Source: Acidisphaera sp035272265 | GTDB taxonomy: Bacteria; Pseudomonadota; Alphaproteobacteria; Acetobacterales; Acetobacteraceae | Assembly (NCBI GenBank): GCA_035272265.1 | Contig: DATEQV010000517.1 | Coordinates: 1-16,850 of the forward strand | Length of the DNA stretch: 16,850 bases | Direction of reading: 5' to 3' | In this document: positions 1 to 7,279 of the stretch, piece by piece | Layout: every line of letters begins with the position of its first letter | Position numbering within the stretch: the first letter of the stretch is position 1 | Notes under the pieces: generated by a model | What the model saw: the letters and a program-made list of their open reading frames with translations, nothing else | The model's database searches: none | Told to the model about the DNA's origin: nothing | Program-made: the position numbers and the translations under genes

Positions 1-825
1 CGCTTGGACGATCTTGCGCCTGCTGCGCGCAGCCTCGCGGAAGGCGCGCGGCGAGGCGCCGGCCGCGCGGCGGAACGTGCGAACGAAGTTCGACAGGTCG
101 CCGAACCCGGTGTCGTACGCGATGTCGGTGACGGCGCGGTCGCTCTGCGCCAGCAGCCGCGCCGCGCGCCGCACGCGCGTGCGCACCAGGTACTGGTGCG
201 GCGTCACGCCGAGCGCGCGGGCGAACTGGCGCAGGAAGTGGAACGCACTCAGGCCGCTCAGCTGCGCGAGTCGTTCGAGGTCGACCGACTCGTCGGCGTG
301 CGCCTCGATCCACAGCGCCGCCTCGACCGCGCGGCGGCGTTCGCGCGCGCTCGCCTCGTTCCGCGACCGCTCCGCCGGCGCCGTCGCCCGCACGAAGCGC
401 GCGGCGAACATCAGCGCCGCCTCGTCCAGGCCCACATCGCTGCGCTGCGCGACAGCCGCCTGCGCGACTTCGCCCGCGACCACCAGTTCCGGCAACGGCG
501 GCAGCGCCACGCAGCGCCACACGCGCGCCGTGCCGCCGATCGCATCGGCCGTCACGTCCGACAGCTGCACCGACAGGCACTCGTCCCCGCCGGCGTGATG
601 CTCGTCCGTGCACATGTACTCGTCGCCGGGATGGCCGATCAGCACCGACCCCGCGACCAGCTCGCAGCAGCGGCCCAGCGCGCGGCAGCCGAAGCTTCCG
701 CGCCGCACATAGGCGACCGAGAACCGGTCGTGCGTCTCGACGAACGGCCGGTCATCCGGTCCGGCCTCGCACCGGTAATCGACCACCGAAACGGCCGCGC
801 TGTCGTGGAGTCTGGTCGCTGTCAT
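1..825 (-). CDS. AraC family transcriptional regulator (3' end beyond window)
   Basis: The frame is open from an ATG at 825 down to base 1 (275 codons) with no stop, so the C-terminal end lies outside the window. Residues about 1-150 form a poorly conserved sensor part with several cysteines and a GDEYMCTDEHH stretch. Residues about 166-266 carry the paired helix-turn-helix typical of AraC/XylS proteins: LERLAQLSGLSAFHFLRQF is the first, TDIAYDTGFGDLSNFVRTFRR the second, followed by the usual SPRAFR. It should be a cytoplasmic DNA-binding activator or repressor; the inducer cannot be read from the sequence. It is divergent from the binding-protein gene at 1035, which is a possible target. The family call is firm. 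The start is the first ATG that keeps the whole sensor part; an ATG a few bases upstream (835) is in another frame. Confidence 0.88.
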   Translation of the reverse strand, partial: MTATRLHDSAAVSVVDYRCEAGPDDRPFVETHDRFSVAYVRRGSFGCRALGRCCELVAGSVLIGHPGDEYMCTDEHHAGGDECLSVQLSDVTADAIGGTARVWRCVALPPLPELVVAGEVAQAAVAQRSDVGLDEAALMFAARFVRATAPAERSRNEASARERRRAVEAALWIEAHADESVDLERLAQLSGLSAFHFLRQFARALGVTPHQYLVRTRVRRAARLLAQSDRAVTDIAYDTGFGDLSNFVRTFRRAAGASPRAFREAARSRRKIVQA

Positions 826-841
826 CGGCCGCCATCCTAGC

Positions 842-862
842 CGTTGGCCCGCCGGCCCAACG
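842..862. promoter_or_regulatory. Inverted repeat upstream of the AraC gene, possible operator
   Basis: CGTTGG at 842-847 is mirrored by CCAACG at 857-862, with nine bases between. The pair sits 17 bases upstream of the AraC start codon, in the 209-base divergent region shared with the binding-protein gene. The position fits an autoregulatory or shared operator, but short repeats like this arise by chance in G+C-rich DNA. No convincing -35/-10 pair was found in this gap. Confidence 0.25.
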
Positions 863-1034
863 TGGCAAATCTTGCTGCAATCATCGGTGGCGTCACCCGG
901 GCTCGCGCCCTACCCACGGTAGCAGACCGGCTGGCAACCGTCCGGGGCGGCTGCTTGCGGCCACCCACGAACCCGTTATCGTCCCGCCCGGCCCGCCGGC
1001 GTCGAGCGGGCGGTCAATAGCATAGGGTCCAGGG

Positions 1035-2141
1035 ATGCTCAGAAGAACACTGGTTGCCGGCGCTGCCGCGCTCGGTCTGCTGGCCGGCTTTGGCGCGGCC
1101 GCGCAGGCGCAGATCAAGATCGCCACCGCCGGTCCGATGACCGGGCAATACGCCGCGTTCGGCACGCAGATGCGCGAAGGCGCGGAGCAGGCGGTGGCCG
1201 ACATCAACGCCAAGGGCGGCGTGCTGGGCAAGCAGCTCCAGCTGACCGTCGGCGACGACGCGTGCGACCCGCGTCAGGCCGTGTCGGTGGCCAACCAGTT
1301 CGCGAGCCAGGGCGTCGTGTTCGTCGCCGGCCACTACTGTTCGGGCAGCTCGATCCCGGCCAGCAAGGTGTATGGCGACGAGAACATCCTGCAGATCACG
1401 CCGGCGTCGACGAACCCGAAGTTCACCGACGAGGGCAGCTGGAACACGTTCCGCGTCTGCGGCCGTGACGACCAGCAGGGCCAGGTCGCCGGCAAGTTCC
1501 TCGCCACCCACTTCAAGAACGACAAGATCGCCATCCTCGACGACAACTCCGCGTACGGCAAAGGCCTCGCCGACGAGACCCGCAAGGAGCTCAACTCGCT
1601 CGGCGTGAAGGAGGCGATGGACGAGCACTACACGCCGGGCGAGCACGACTACTCGGCGCTGGTCTCGCGCCTGAAGCAGGCCGGCATCCAGGTGATCTAT
1701 GTCGGCGGCTACCACACCGAGGCCGGGCTGATCATCCGCCAGGCCAAGGAGCAGGGGATGACCGCCACGCTCGTCAGCGGCGACGCGCTGGTCACCGACG
1801 AGTTCTGGCAGATCGCCGGACCGGCGGGCGAGGGCACGATGATGACCTTCCCCTCCGACCCGCGCCAGCGCGCCAGCGCGCAGGCCGTGGTGAAGGAGTT
1901 CAAGGCCAAGAACATCGATCCCGAGGGCTACGTCCTCTACACCTACGCGGCGATCCAGATCTGGGCCGAGGCGGCGAAGAAGGCCGGCACGACCGATCCG
2001 AAGAAGGTCGCCGAGGAGCTCAAGAAGGGCGGCCCGTGGCAGACCGTGCTCGGCCCGATCGAGTTCGACAAGAAGGGCGACATCAAGGCCTCCGACTACG
2101 TCCTCTACATCTGGCACAGCGGCAAATACGGCCAGATGTGA
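1035..2141 (+). CDS. Branched-chain amino acid-type ABC transporter substrate-binding protein (LivK family)
   Basis: This is a 368-residue periplasmic solute-binding protein of the Leu/Ile/Val-binding type (periplasmic binding fold type I). Residues 1-25 are a signal peptide: basic MLRR, a hydrophobic Ala/Leu/Gly core, and AQA before the cut. The mature part opens with IKIATAGPMTGQYAAFG, a typical LivK start. C77 and C102 are 25 residues apart, matching the spacing of the disulfide in E. coli LIV-binding protein. YCSGSSIPAS is the usual ligand-contact segment and DNSAYGKGLADE begins the second lobe. AGGG at 1024-1027 is the likely ribosome site. No LivHMGF permease or ATPase genes are nearby, so this is an orphan binding protein whose ligand could be an amino acid, an amide or an aromatic acid. 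A terminator follows the gene. Confidence 0.92.
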   Translation: MLRRTLVAGAAALGLLAGFGAAAQAQIKIATAGPMTGQYAAFGTQMREGAEQAVADINAKGGVLGKQLQLTVGDDACDPRQAVSVANQFASQGVVFVAGHYCSGSSIPASKVYGDENILQITPASTNPKFTDEGSWNTFRVCGRDDQQGQVAGKFLATHFKNDKIAILDDNSAYGKGLADETRKELNSLGVKEAMDEHYTPGEHDYSALVSRLKQAGIQVIYVGGYHTEAGLIIRQAKEQGMTATLVSGDALVTDEFWQIAGPAGEGTMMTFPSDPRQRASAQAVVKEFKAKNIDPEGYVLYTYAAIQIWAEAAKKAGTTDPKKVAEELKKGGPWQTVLGPIEFDKKGDIKASDYVLYIWHSGKYGQM

Positions 2142-2201
2142 GACTACGGGCGGGGCGTTCGCGACCGGACGCTCCCGCTCGCATCCTGTCGTGACGTCAG
2201 C

Positions 2202-2231
2202 AGAGCCACGGCCGGGAACGGCCGTGGCTTT
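2202..2231 (+). terminator. Intrinsic terminator after the binding-protein gene
   Basis: A perfect 11-bp stem (AGCCACGGCCG at 2204-2214, complement at 2219-2229) encloses a GGAA tetraloop of the GNRA kind. It extends by weaker pairs at the base and runs into TTT at 2229-2231. It lies 60 bases past the stop at 2141. The run of T is short, as is common in G+C-rich genomes. On the minus strand the hairpin is not followed by T, so it probably does not serve the convergent permease gene. Confidence 0.75.
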
Positions 2232-2342
2232 CGCGTTGTCGCTCGCCGCCGCCGTCCGCATCCACGCCGGTCTATGGGCTGGCGGAGGTCCATCACCTGG
2301 TCTGACCGGCCGGGAGCCGCCGAGGGCGCAGGCGAACGAGCC

Positions 2343-3671
2343 CTATCCGGTCCTCGCCATGCCGGGCGCGTGCTCCACCGGACGTTCGCGCCCGAGCAGC
2401 AGCAGCACGATTCCGGCCATCAGCATGCCCGACGCGATGATCAGCAGCCCGACACCGAAGCTGCCGGTGGCGTCGCGCGCCAGCCCCATCGCGTACGGAC
2501 CGAGAAAGCCGCCCAGATTTCCCACCGAGTTGATCATCGCAATGCCGCCCGCCGCGGCGGTGCCGGTCAGCATCGTGCTCGGCAGCGGCCAGAACGTCGG
2601 CGCGATCGCCGACTGGCCCATCTGTGCCAGCACGATCGCGACCATCATCGCGACCGGGTTGTTCAGGAAGATGCACGACGCGAGGCCCACGAACGACAGG
2701 AAGCACGCCGCCGCGCAGTGAAGCCGCCGCTCGTTGTGGCGATCGGCATGCAGTCCCCACACGACCATGGCGATCGCGCCGAAGACATAGGGGATGGCGG
2801 AGACGAAGCCGGTCGCGACGTAGCCGATGCCGAAGCGATGCACGATCTGCGGCAGGAAGATGGTCAGCCCGTAGCTGGCGAAGGCGTTGCCGAAATACAC
2901 CAGCGTCAGCGCGAGCACGCGCCCGCTGCTCAGCGCCTCGGCCAGATTGAAGTGGCGCTTCGCCTCGCATTCTGCGCGTTCCTTCGCCAGCCGCTCGGAC
3001 AGCCAGCTGCGTTGTTCCGGTGAGAGCCATCGCGCCGTCTCCGGCCGATCGGTCAGCCAGCGCGCGACGACGACGCCGAGCACGACGGCGGGGATGGCCT
3101 CGATGATGAACAGCCATTGCCAGCCGGCGAGGCCGAGCATGCCCTCGAACGACAGGAGCCACCCCGAGATGATCGAGCCGACGATCACCGAAATCGGGAT
3201 CGCCGTCTGGAACAGGCCGATGATGCGCGAGCGATAGGCGTTTGGGAACCACCACGTGATGTAGAGGATGATGCCCGGATAGAAGCCTGCCTCGGCGGCG
3301 CCGAGCAGGAAGCGGATGCCGTAAAACGAGTTTCGCCCCTGCACGGCGGCGGTGAGACCGGATACGATTCCCCAGGTGATGAGGATGCGCGCGATCCAGC
3401 GCCGCGCGCCCACCTTGTTCAGGATCAGGTTGCTCGGCAGTTCGAAGATGAAGTAGCTGACGAAGAACAGGCCCGCGCCGAACCCGAACACCGAGGCGGT
3501 GAGGTTCAGGTCGCGGTTCATGCTCAGCGACGCGAACCCGACGTTGACCCGATCGAGGTAGGCGACGAAGTAGCACGCGATGAGCAGCGGAAGCAGCCGG
3601 CGCGCGACGTGCCGCATGGTGGCCTGTTCGACCTCGCTCGCCGTCGGGTCGCGCAGCAGGTCGAAGGCCAT
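2343..3671 (-). CDS. MFS transporter, ACS (anion:cation symporter) family; probable sugar-acid permease
   Basis: This 442-residue inner-membrane protein has a pattern of about twelve hydrophobic segments. Family marks are AYLDRVNVGFA at 37-47, the loop 2-3 motif ELPSNLILNKVGARRW near 77-92, RFLLGAAEAGFYPG at 120-133 and WFP..YRSR after it. These fit the ACS branch, which includes GudP, galactonate and tartrate permeases. A strong ribosome site (AGGAGG, 3679-3684) stands before the ATG. The gene is divergent from gudD across 220 bases. From that context I infer that it imports D-glucarate, galactarate or a similar dicarboxylic sugar acid by proton symport. Length and motifs are normal and no break is seen. 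The substrate is an inference, the family is secure. Confidence 0.9.
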   Translation of the reverse strand: MAFDLLRDPTASEVEQATMRHVARRLLPLLIACYFVAYLDRVNVGFASLSMNRDLNLTASVFGFGAGLFFVSYFIFELPSNLILNKVGARRWIARILITWGIVSGLTAAVQGRNSFYGIRFLLGAAEAGFYPGIILYITWWFPNAYRSRIIGLFQTAIPISVIVGSIISGWLLSFEGMLGLAGWQWLFIIEAIPAVVLGVVVARWLTDRPETARWLSPEQRSWLSERLAKERAECEAKRHFNLAEALSSGRVLALTLVYFGNAFASYGLTIFLPQIVHRFGIGYVATGFVSAIPYVFGAIAMVVWGLHADRHNERRLHCAAACFLSFVGLASCIFLNNPVAMMVAIVLAQMGQSAIAPTFWPLPSTMLTGTAAAGGIAMINSVGNLGGFLGPYAMGLARDATGSFGVGLLIIASGMLMAGIVLLLLGRERPVEHAPGMARTG

Positions 3672-3891
3672 GACGTTTCCTCCTGCTTTTCGGCGCAGCC
3701 TAGCGGGTCGCCCGTCGGGGCGCGAGACGCGTCGGATGACGCGTGCAAGGGGCGGCCGAGCTTGTCACGCTGCCCGGCCGGCGAGCATGGTTCCGGCGCC
3801 GAGTTTGCCTACGCTCGTGTGACGGCGGCTCGGTTTCAGACGGAGCGGCCGGTCGCGCCGGCGCGTAATCCCGGGGCAGGAGGGACGCGAC
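3672..3891. promoter_or_regulatory. Divergent control region between permease and gudD
   Basis: This 220-base gap must hold the promoters for both genes. Clear ribosome sites lie at each edge: AGGAGG for the permease (3679-3684, minus strand) and AGGAGGG for gudD (3878-3884). GACGCGT occurs twice, at 3726-3732 and 3738-3744, in the same orientation with a 12-base period, and each copy contains the palindrome ACGCGT. This could be a regulator site. TTGTCA at 3762-3767 resembles a -35 box but has no good -10 partner, so no promoter is called. Confidence 0.4.
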
Positions 3892-5301
3892 ATGAACACG
3901 CAGATTGAGACCGGAACGCCGTCCGTCGTGGACATGCAGGTCATCCCGGTCGCCGGGCACGACAGCATGCTGCTCAACCTCGCCGGCGCCCATGGTCCTT
4001 TTTTCACGCGCAACCTTGTGGTGCTGAAGGACAGCGCCGGCCGCACCGGCGTGGGCGAGGTTCCCGGCAGCGAGGCGATCCGCCGCACGCTGGAACGCGC
4101 CCGCCCGCTCGTCGTCGGCAGCCGGCTGGGCGACTACAACGCCACGCTCGGCGGCATCCGGCGCATGCTGACCGGCGCGGCCCACGCCGCGCACCAGGAC
4201 ACCGTCCATCAGGTGACCTCCGCGGCCGAGGCCGCGATCCTGAAGCAGCCGCACGAGATCAACCTGCGCACGGACAACGTCATCACCGCGGTCGAAGCCG
4301 CGTTGCTCGATCTGCTGGGGCAGTTCCTCGGCGTGCCGGTGTGCGCGCTGCTCGGTGCCGGCCAGCAGCGCGAGTCGGTCAGGATGCTGGCCTATCTGTT
4401 CTACGTCGGTGACCGCACGCGCACCGATCTGCCGTACCACACCGATCCGCAGGCAACGGACGTCTGGCTGCGGCTGCGCAACGAGCCGGCGCTGACGCCC
4501 GACGCGGTCGTGCGGCTCGCCGAGGCCGCGGTCGACCGCTACGGCTTCCGCGACTTCAAGCTGAAGGGCGGGGTGATGCGCGGCGAGGCCGAGATGGAAG
4601 CCGTCGCCGCCATCAAGCGGCGCTACCCCGATGCGCGCGTGACGCTCGATCCCAACGGCGCGTGGTCGCTGTCGGAGGCGATCGAGTTGTGCCGCGGCAG
4701 GTCGGACGTGCTGGCCTACGCCGAGGACCCGTGCGGCCCGGAGGCCGGCTATTCGGGCCGCGAGATCATGGCCGAGTTCCGCCGCGCGACCGGCATGCCG
4801 ACGGCGACGAACATGATCGCCACGGACTGGCGCCAGATGGGGCACTCGATCCTGCTGCAGGCGGTGGACATCCCGCTCGCCGACCCGCACTTCTGGACCA
4901 TGCAGGGCTCGGTCCGCGTGGCGCAGCTATGCGACGAGTGGGGGCTGACCTGGGGCTCGCATTCGAACAACCACTTCGACGTGTCGCTGGCGATGTTCAC
5001 GCACTGCGCGGCCGCCGCGCCCGGCGACATCACCGCGATCGACACGCACTGGATCTGGCAGGAGGGGCGCGAGCGCCTGACCAAGGAGCCACCGCAGATC
5101 GTCGGCGGCGCGGTCGAGGTGCCGAAGCGGCCGGGCCTCGGGATCGACATCGACATGGAGCAGGTGATGCAGGCCCACGCGCTGTACAAGACGCTGGGCG
5201 ATGGCGCGCGCGATGACGCGATGGCGATGCGCTACCTGATCCCCGGATGGACCTACGACCCGAAGAAGCCGAGCATGGTCCGCGAGCCCACGGCCACGTA
5301 G
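3892..5301 (+). CDS. gudD: D-glucarate dehydratase
   Basis: This 469-residue enolase-superfamily enzyme dehydrates D-glucarate (often also L-idarate) to 5-keto-4-deoxy-D-glucarate in the cytoplasm. The match to E. coli GudD runs the whole length: MQVIPVAGHDSMLLNLAGAH near the start, FKLKGG (K223/K225, K225 being the catalytic Lys), TLDPNGAW (D253), AEDPCGPE (E284) and ATNMIATDWR (N307) as metal ligands, SHSNNHFD (H357 as the catalytic His), and the C-terminal YLIPGWTYDPKKPSMVR. The constant offset of 18 from remembered E. coli numbering comes from about 16 extra residues around 94-121 plus a slightly longer N-terminus. The start is set by the AGGAGGG site 8 bases upstream. The enzyme for the next step (KdgD or GarL) is not in the window. 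The divergent permease is the likely partner. The TetR gene converges 7 bases after the stop. Confidence 0.97.
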   Translation: MNTQIETGTPSVVDMQVIPVAGHDSMLLNLAGAHGPFFTRNLVVLKDSAGRTGVGEVPGSEAIRRTLERARPLVVGSRLGDYNATLGGIRRMLTGAAHAAHQDTVHQVTSAAEAAILKQPHEINLRTDNVITAVEAALLDLLGQFLGVPVCALLGAGQQRESVRMLAYLFYVGDRTRTDLPYHTDPQATDVWLRLRNEPALTPDAVVRLAEAAVDRYGFRDFKLKGGVMRGEAEMEAVAAIKRRYPDARVTLDPNGAWSLSEAIELCRGRSDVLAYAEDPCGPEAGYSGREIMAEFRRATGMPTATNMIATDWRQMGHSILLQAVDIPLADPHFWTMQGSVRVAQLCDEWGLTWGSHSNNHFDVSLAMFTHCAAAAPGDITAIDTHWIWQEGRERLTKEPPQIVGGAVEVPKRPGLGIDIDMEQVMQAHALYKTLGDGARDDAMAMRYLIPGWTYDPKKPSMVREPTAT

Positions 5302-5308
5302 TGGCGGG

Positions 5309-5911
5309 TTAGGCGCCGACCATCCGCAGCGCGAGGTCGGCCATCCGGGCCGCGAGCTCCTCGATCGGCAGGCGTCCTTCGGACCGGTGCCACTCGTACA
5401 TCCAGCTGCCCATGCCGCCGATCGCCAGCGCGGCCAGCCGCACGTCCGGCACGCGGAAGGTGCCCGCCGCGTTGCCTTCCTCGATCACCTGCGACAGCAC
5501 CGCGTCAAACCGCTCGCGCAGCGACTTGATCGCCGTCGCCGACTCCGGATCGAGGTGCTTGGCCTCGCGGAAAAACACCGCAATGCCCGGCTGGTGCTCC
5601 AGCACGACCTCGCAGAACGACGACACCAGTGCATGCAGCCGCTTGGCCGGGTCACCGGCTTGCGCGACGGCCTGCTCGGCCGCGTCCACGCAGGCCTGCA
5701 TGGCCGGCACGCAGATTGCCGCCAGCAGGTCGGACTTGCCCCGGAACTGCGTGTAGATGAACGGCTTGGTCACACCCATAGCGTGCGCCACGTCGTCCAG
5801 CGTGGTGCCGGTGAAACCCCGTTCGTAGAACAGCAGCTGGGCCGCGTTCAGTGTCCGCTCGCGCTTCTGCGCGGCCAGCTCGTCACGGACACGAGCAAAT
5901 GACGCGTTCAT
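5309..5911 (-). CDS. TetR/AcrR family transcriptional regulator
   Basis: This 200-residue DNA-binding protein starts at the ATG that gives MNASFARVRDEL. An upstream in-frame start at 6010 would add 33 residues of non-conserved sequence and is unlikely. Residues about 17-65 form the TetR N-terminal domain: RERTLNAAQLLFYERGF, then the helix-turn-helix TTLDDVAHAMGVTKPFIYTQF and KSDLLAAI. The remainder is a helical ligand-binding and dimer part with HQPGIAVFFREAKHLDPE. It is normally a repressor relieved by a small hydrophobic or acyl ligand, but the ligand cannot be read here. The gene converges on gudD, so control of the glucarate genes is only a guess. The upstream gap leads to a broken small gene. 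Confidence 0.9.
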   Translation of the reverse strand: MNASFARVRDELAAQKRERTLNAAQLLFYERGFTGTTLDDVAHAMGVTKPFIYTQFRGKSDLLAAICVPAMQACVDAAEQAVAQAGDPAKRLHALVSSFCEVVLEHQPGIAVFFREAKHLDPESATAIKSLRERFDAVLSQVIEEGNAAGTFRVPDVRLAALAIGGMGSWMYEWHRSEGRLPIEELAARMADLALRMVGA

Positions 5912-6030
5912 GGTGCACCGCAACATAGTGTCTGAACACCACGTCCGCAACGCCAAAATTGCCGGGCTTTGCGCCTGCGTGCCGCCAAGTGGCCGGGGGA
6001 CCACGCCCACGCCCCGCTGTTGTGGGCTGC

Positions 6031-6308
6031 ATGACCGAGGGCAAGCCGTCCGATCCGCAGCAGGAGCAGGCCGCCGAGGCGCCCGGCTCTACGACGAGGA
6101 CGCCCGCGCGGCCGGCGCCGGCATGCCCGGGATGCGGGCGCCCCTGCCGGCCGGCAGCCTCGACCAGCTGCCGGCTGAGCCGCAGGGCGACGAAAATCGC
6201 GACCCTCCGCCCGGCGCCCCGCAGGCGCCGCCCGACCCGGCCGGCGCTCAGCCGACCGTCAGGCCGGGACGTCCACGGCGAACAGGTCCCGCAGCCCGCG
6301 CGGATTGA
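6031..6308 (+). pseudogene. Small Pro/Ala/Gly-rich ORF interrupted by an apparent single-base frameshift
   Basis: The gap between tetR and the crp-like gene (5912-6258) has no intact conserved gene, but two frames join into one plausible protein. From the ATG at 6031 the frame reads MTEGKPSDPQQEQAAEAPG with G/C in nearly every third position. It then turns into unlikely Arg/Pro-rich sequence. The frame one base back continues from 6087 as LYDEDARAAGAGMPG, again with strong G/C third positions, until it enters the crp-like 3' end and stops at 6308. One missing C near 6085-6089 would explain it. The joined product would be about 92 residues, acidic and proline-rich, with no domain I recognise. 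It overlaps the 3' end of the opposite gene by 50 bases. This could be a pseudogene, a sequencing error or, less likely, a real -1 frameshift. Confidence 0.4.
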
Positions 6309-6984
6309 CCAGCACGATCCCGCCGTCCGACAGCTTCACCCAGCCGGAATCCCGCCATGTCGCGAGGTGCTTGTTGATGCTCTCGCGCGTCAGCCCGGTC
6401 ATGCCGCCGAGTTCGCGCTGGGACAGGTTCAGGTCGATATGCAGCCCGTCCGGACCGGCGTGCGAATGCAGCCCGGCGAGCTGGGTCAGCGCCTTCGCAA
6501 GCCGCGCCGCGGCGGGCATGTCCACCGCGTCGGTGATCTGCTCGGTCGCGCGTTGCAGCCGCTCGCTGAGCAGCTTGGTCAGCTCGACCAGCGCGGCCGG
6601 CGCCCGCTCCAGCGCGCGCATGAACGACTTGCCCTCGATGGCCAGCAGCCGGACGGTCGACAGCGCCTGCGCGTCCGCCGAGCGCGGCCAGCCGTTGATC
6701 ACCGCCAGTTCGCCGAACACGCTGCCTGGGCCGGCGATCTCCAGCACCACCTCGCGCCCGGCCGAGGTCGAGGACGACAGCTTCACGAAGCCCTCGACCA
6801 CGGCGACGACCGACTGGCCCTCGTCGCCCTGGGCGAAGATTGGATCGCGGTCGAGATACTTCTGGACCAGCGCGCCGCGCACCAGCGCCTGCAGCTCCGA
6901 CGGCTGAAGGTGGCGCAGGATGCGGTGCTGGCCGAGCAGCTCCAGCACCCGCGTGGCCGACGGCGTCAGATGTTGGTCGGTCAT
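6259..6984 (-). CDS. Crp/Fnr family transcriptional regulator
   Basis: This 241-residue cytoplasmic regulator starts at the ATG of MTDQHLTPSATRV, with AAGGCGGG as ribosome site. A longer in-frame start at 7104 would add 40 residues of low-complexity sequence and is rejected. Residues about 20-140 form a cyclic-nucleotide-binding-type beta barrel, including FGELAVINGWPRSADA: E92 and R101 lie where Crp contacts cAMP. A long dimer helix follows, then a winged helix with LSQRELGGMTGLTRESINKHLATW at about 187-210. There is no N-terminal cysteine cluster, so it is not an Fe-S sensor of the Fnr kind. A nucleotide ligand is possible but not shown. The gene stands alone, with a candidate -10 box 24-30 bases upstream of the start. 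Confidence 0.9.
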   Translation of the reverse strand: MTDQHLTPSATRVLELLGQHRILRHLQPSELQALVRGALVQKYLDRDPIFAQGDEGQSVVAVVEGFVKLSSSTSAGREVVLEIAGPGSVFGELAVINGWPRSADAQALSTVRLLAIEGKSFMRALERAPAALVELTKLLSERLQRATEQITDAVDMPAAARLAKALTQLAGLHSHAGPDGLHIDLNLSQRELGGMTGLTRESINKHLATWRDSGWVKLSDGGIVLVNPRGLRDLFAVDVPA

Positions 6985-7014
6985 GGTGCCCGCCTTGCCT
7001 GTCCCTCGCCGTCG

Positions 7015-7020
7015 ATCATA
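7015..7020 (-). promoter_or_regulatory. Candidate -10 box of the crp-like gene
   Basis: TATGAT on the minus strand (7020 to 7015) differs from the consensus by one base and would start transcription roughly 20-25 bases before the ATG at 6984. No good -35 hexamer lies 16-18 bases upstream, so an activator or an atypical promoter would be needed. The rest of the 295-base gap (6985-7279) holds a CCTGA-AG-TCAGG inverted repeat at 7144-7155, a tandem GTCAGGT at 7150-7163 and the palindrome at 7190-7215. Confidence 0.3.
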
Positions 7021-7189
7021 GGCACGCGGTGTGCCGGCGGAAGGGCCGCTGCCGGTCCGACCGCACCCGTCCCCCGGAAACGACGGCCCGGAAGCTTCGG
7101 GCACAGGACGGGGAGCCCTTTTCCGCAGGGCCGCGTCGATGCCCCTGAAGTCAGGTGTCAGGTCGGATCAAGCGAGACGGACGCTTGCC

Positions 7190-7215
7190 GACGGCCGGCA
7201 GCGCTGCCGGCCGTC
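7190..7215 (-). terminator. 26-bp perfect palindrome downstream of the asparaginase gene
   Basis: Bases 7190-7202 are exactly complementary to 7203-7215, giving an RNA hairpin of 11 G+C-rich pairs with a GCGC loop. It lies 65 bases past the asparaginase stop (7280), the usual place for a terminator. No run of T follows on the minus strand, so this could be a T-poor terminator, a transcript-stabilising stem, or a protein site upstream of the crp-like gene. Confidence 0.4.
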
Positions 7216-7279
7216 TTCGGTGTGACCCCGTTCCACGTTGCGCTGCCGCCAGGGCCGAACTGACGGGTTCTGCGATCCG

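Noticed and set aside
4..840. A 278-codon plus-strand frame at the left edge
   Set aside because: It is antisense to the AraC regulator, whose paired helix-turn-helix is clear on the other strand.
2192..2199. Palindrome TGACGTCA just before the terminator
   Set aside because: It is short, lies downstream of a gene, and no partner site or promoter is near, so chance is the simplest explanation.
1014..2261. A 415-codon minus-strand frame opposite the binding-protein gene
   Set aside because: The plus strand encodes an obvious LivK-type protein with a signal peptide. The reverse frame has no domain.
3762..3790. TTGTCA as a -35 box for gudD
   Set aside because: No acceptable -10 hexamer lies 16-18 bases downstream.
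5959..7263. A 434-codon plus-strand frame across the tetR-crp gap and the crp-like gene
   Set aside because: Most of it is antisense to the crp-like gene. Only the stretch from 6031 to about 6087 shows coding character, and that is reported as part of the frameshifted small gene.
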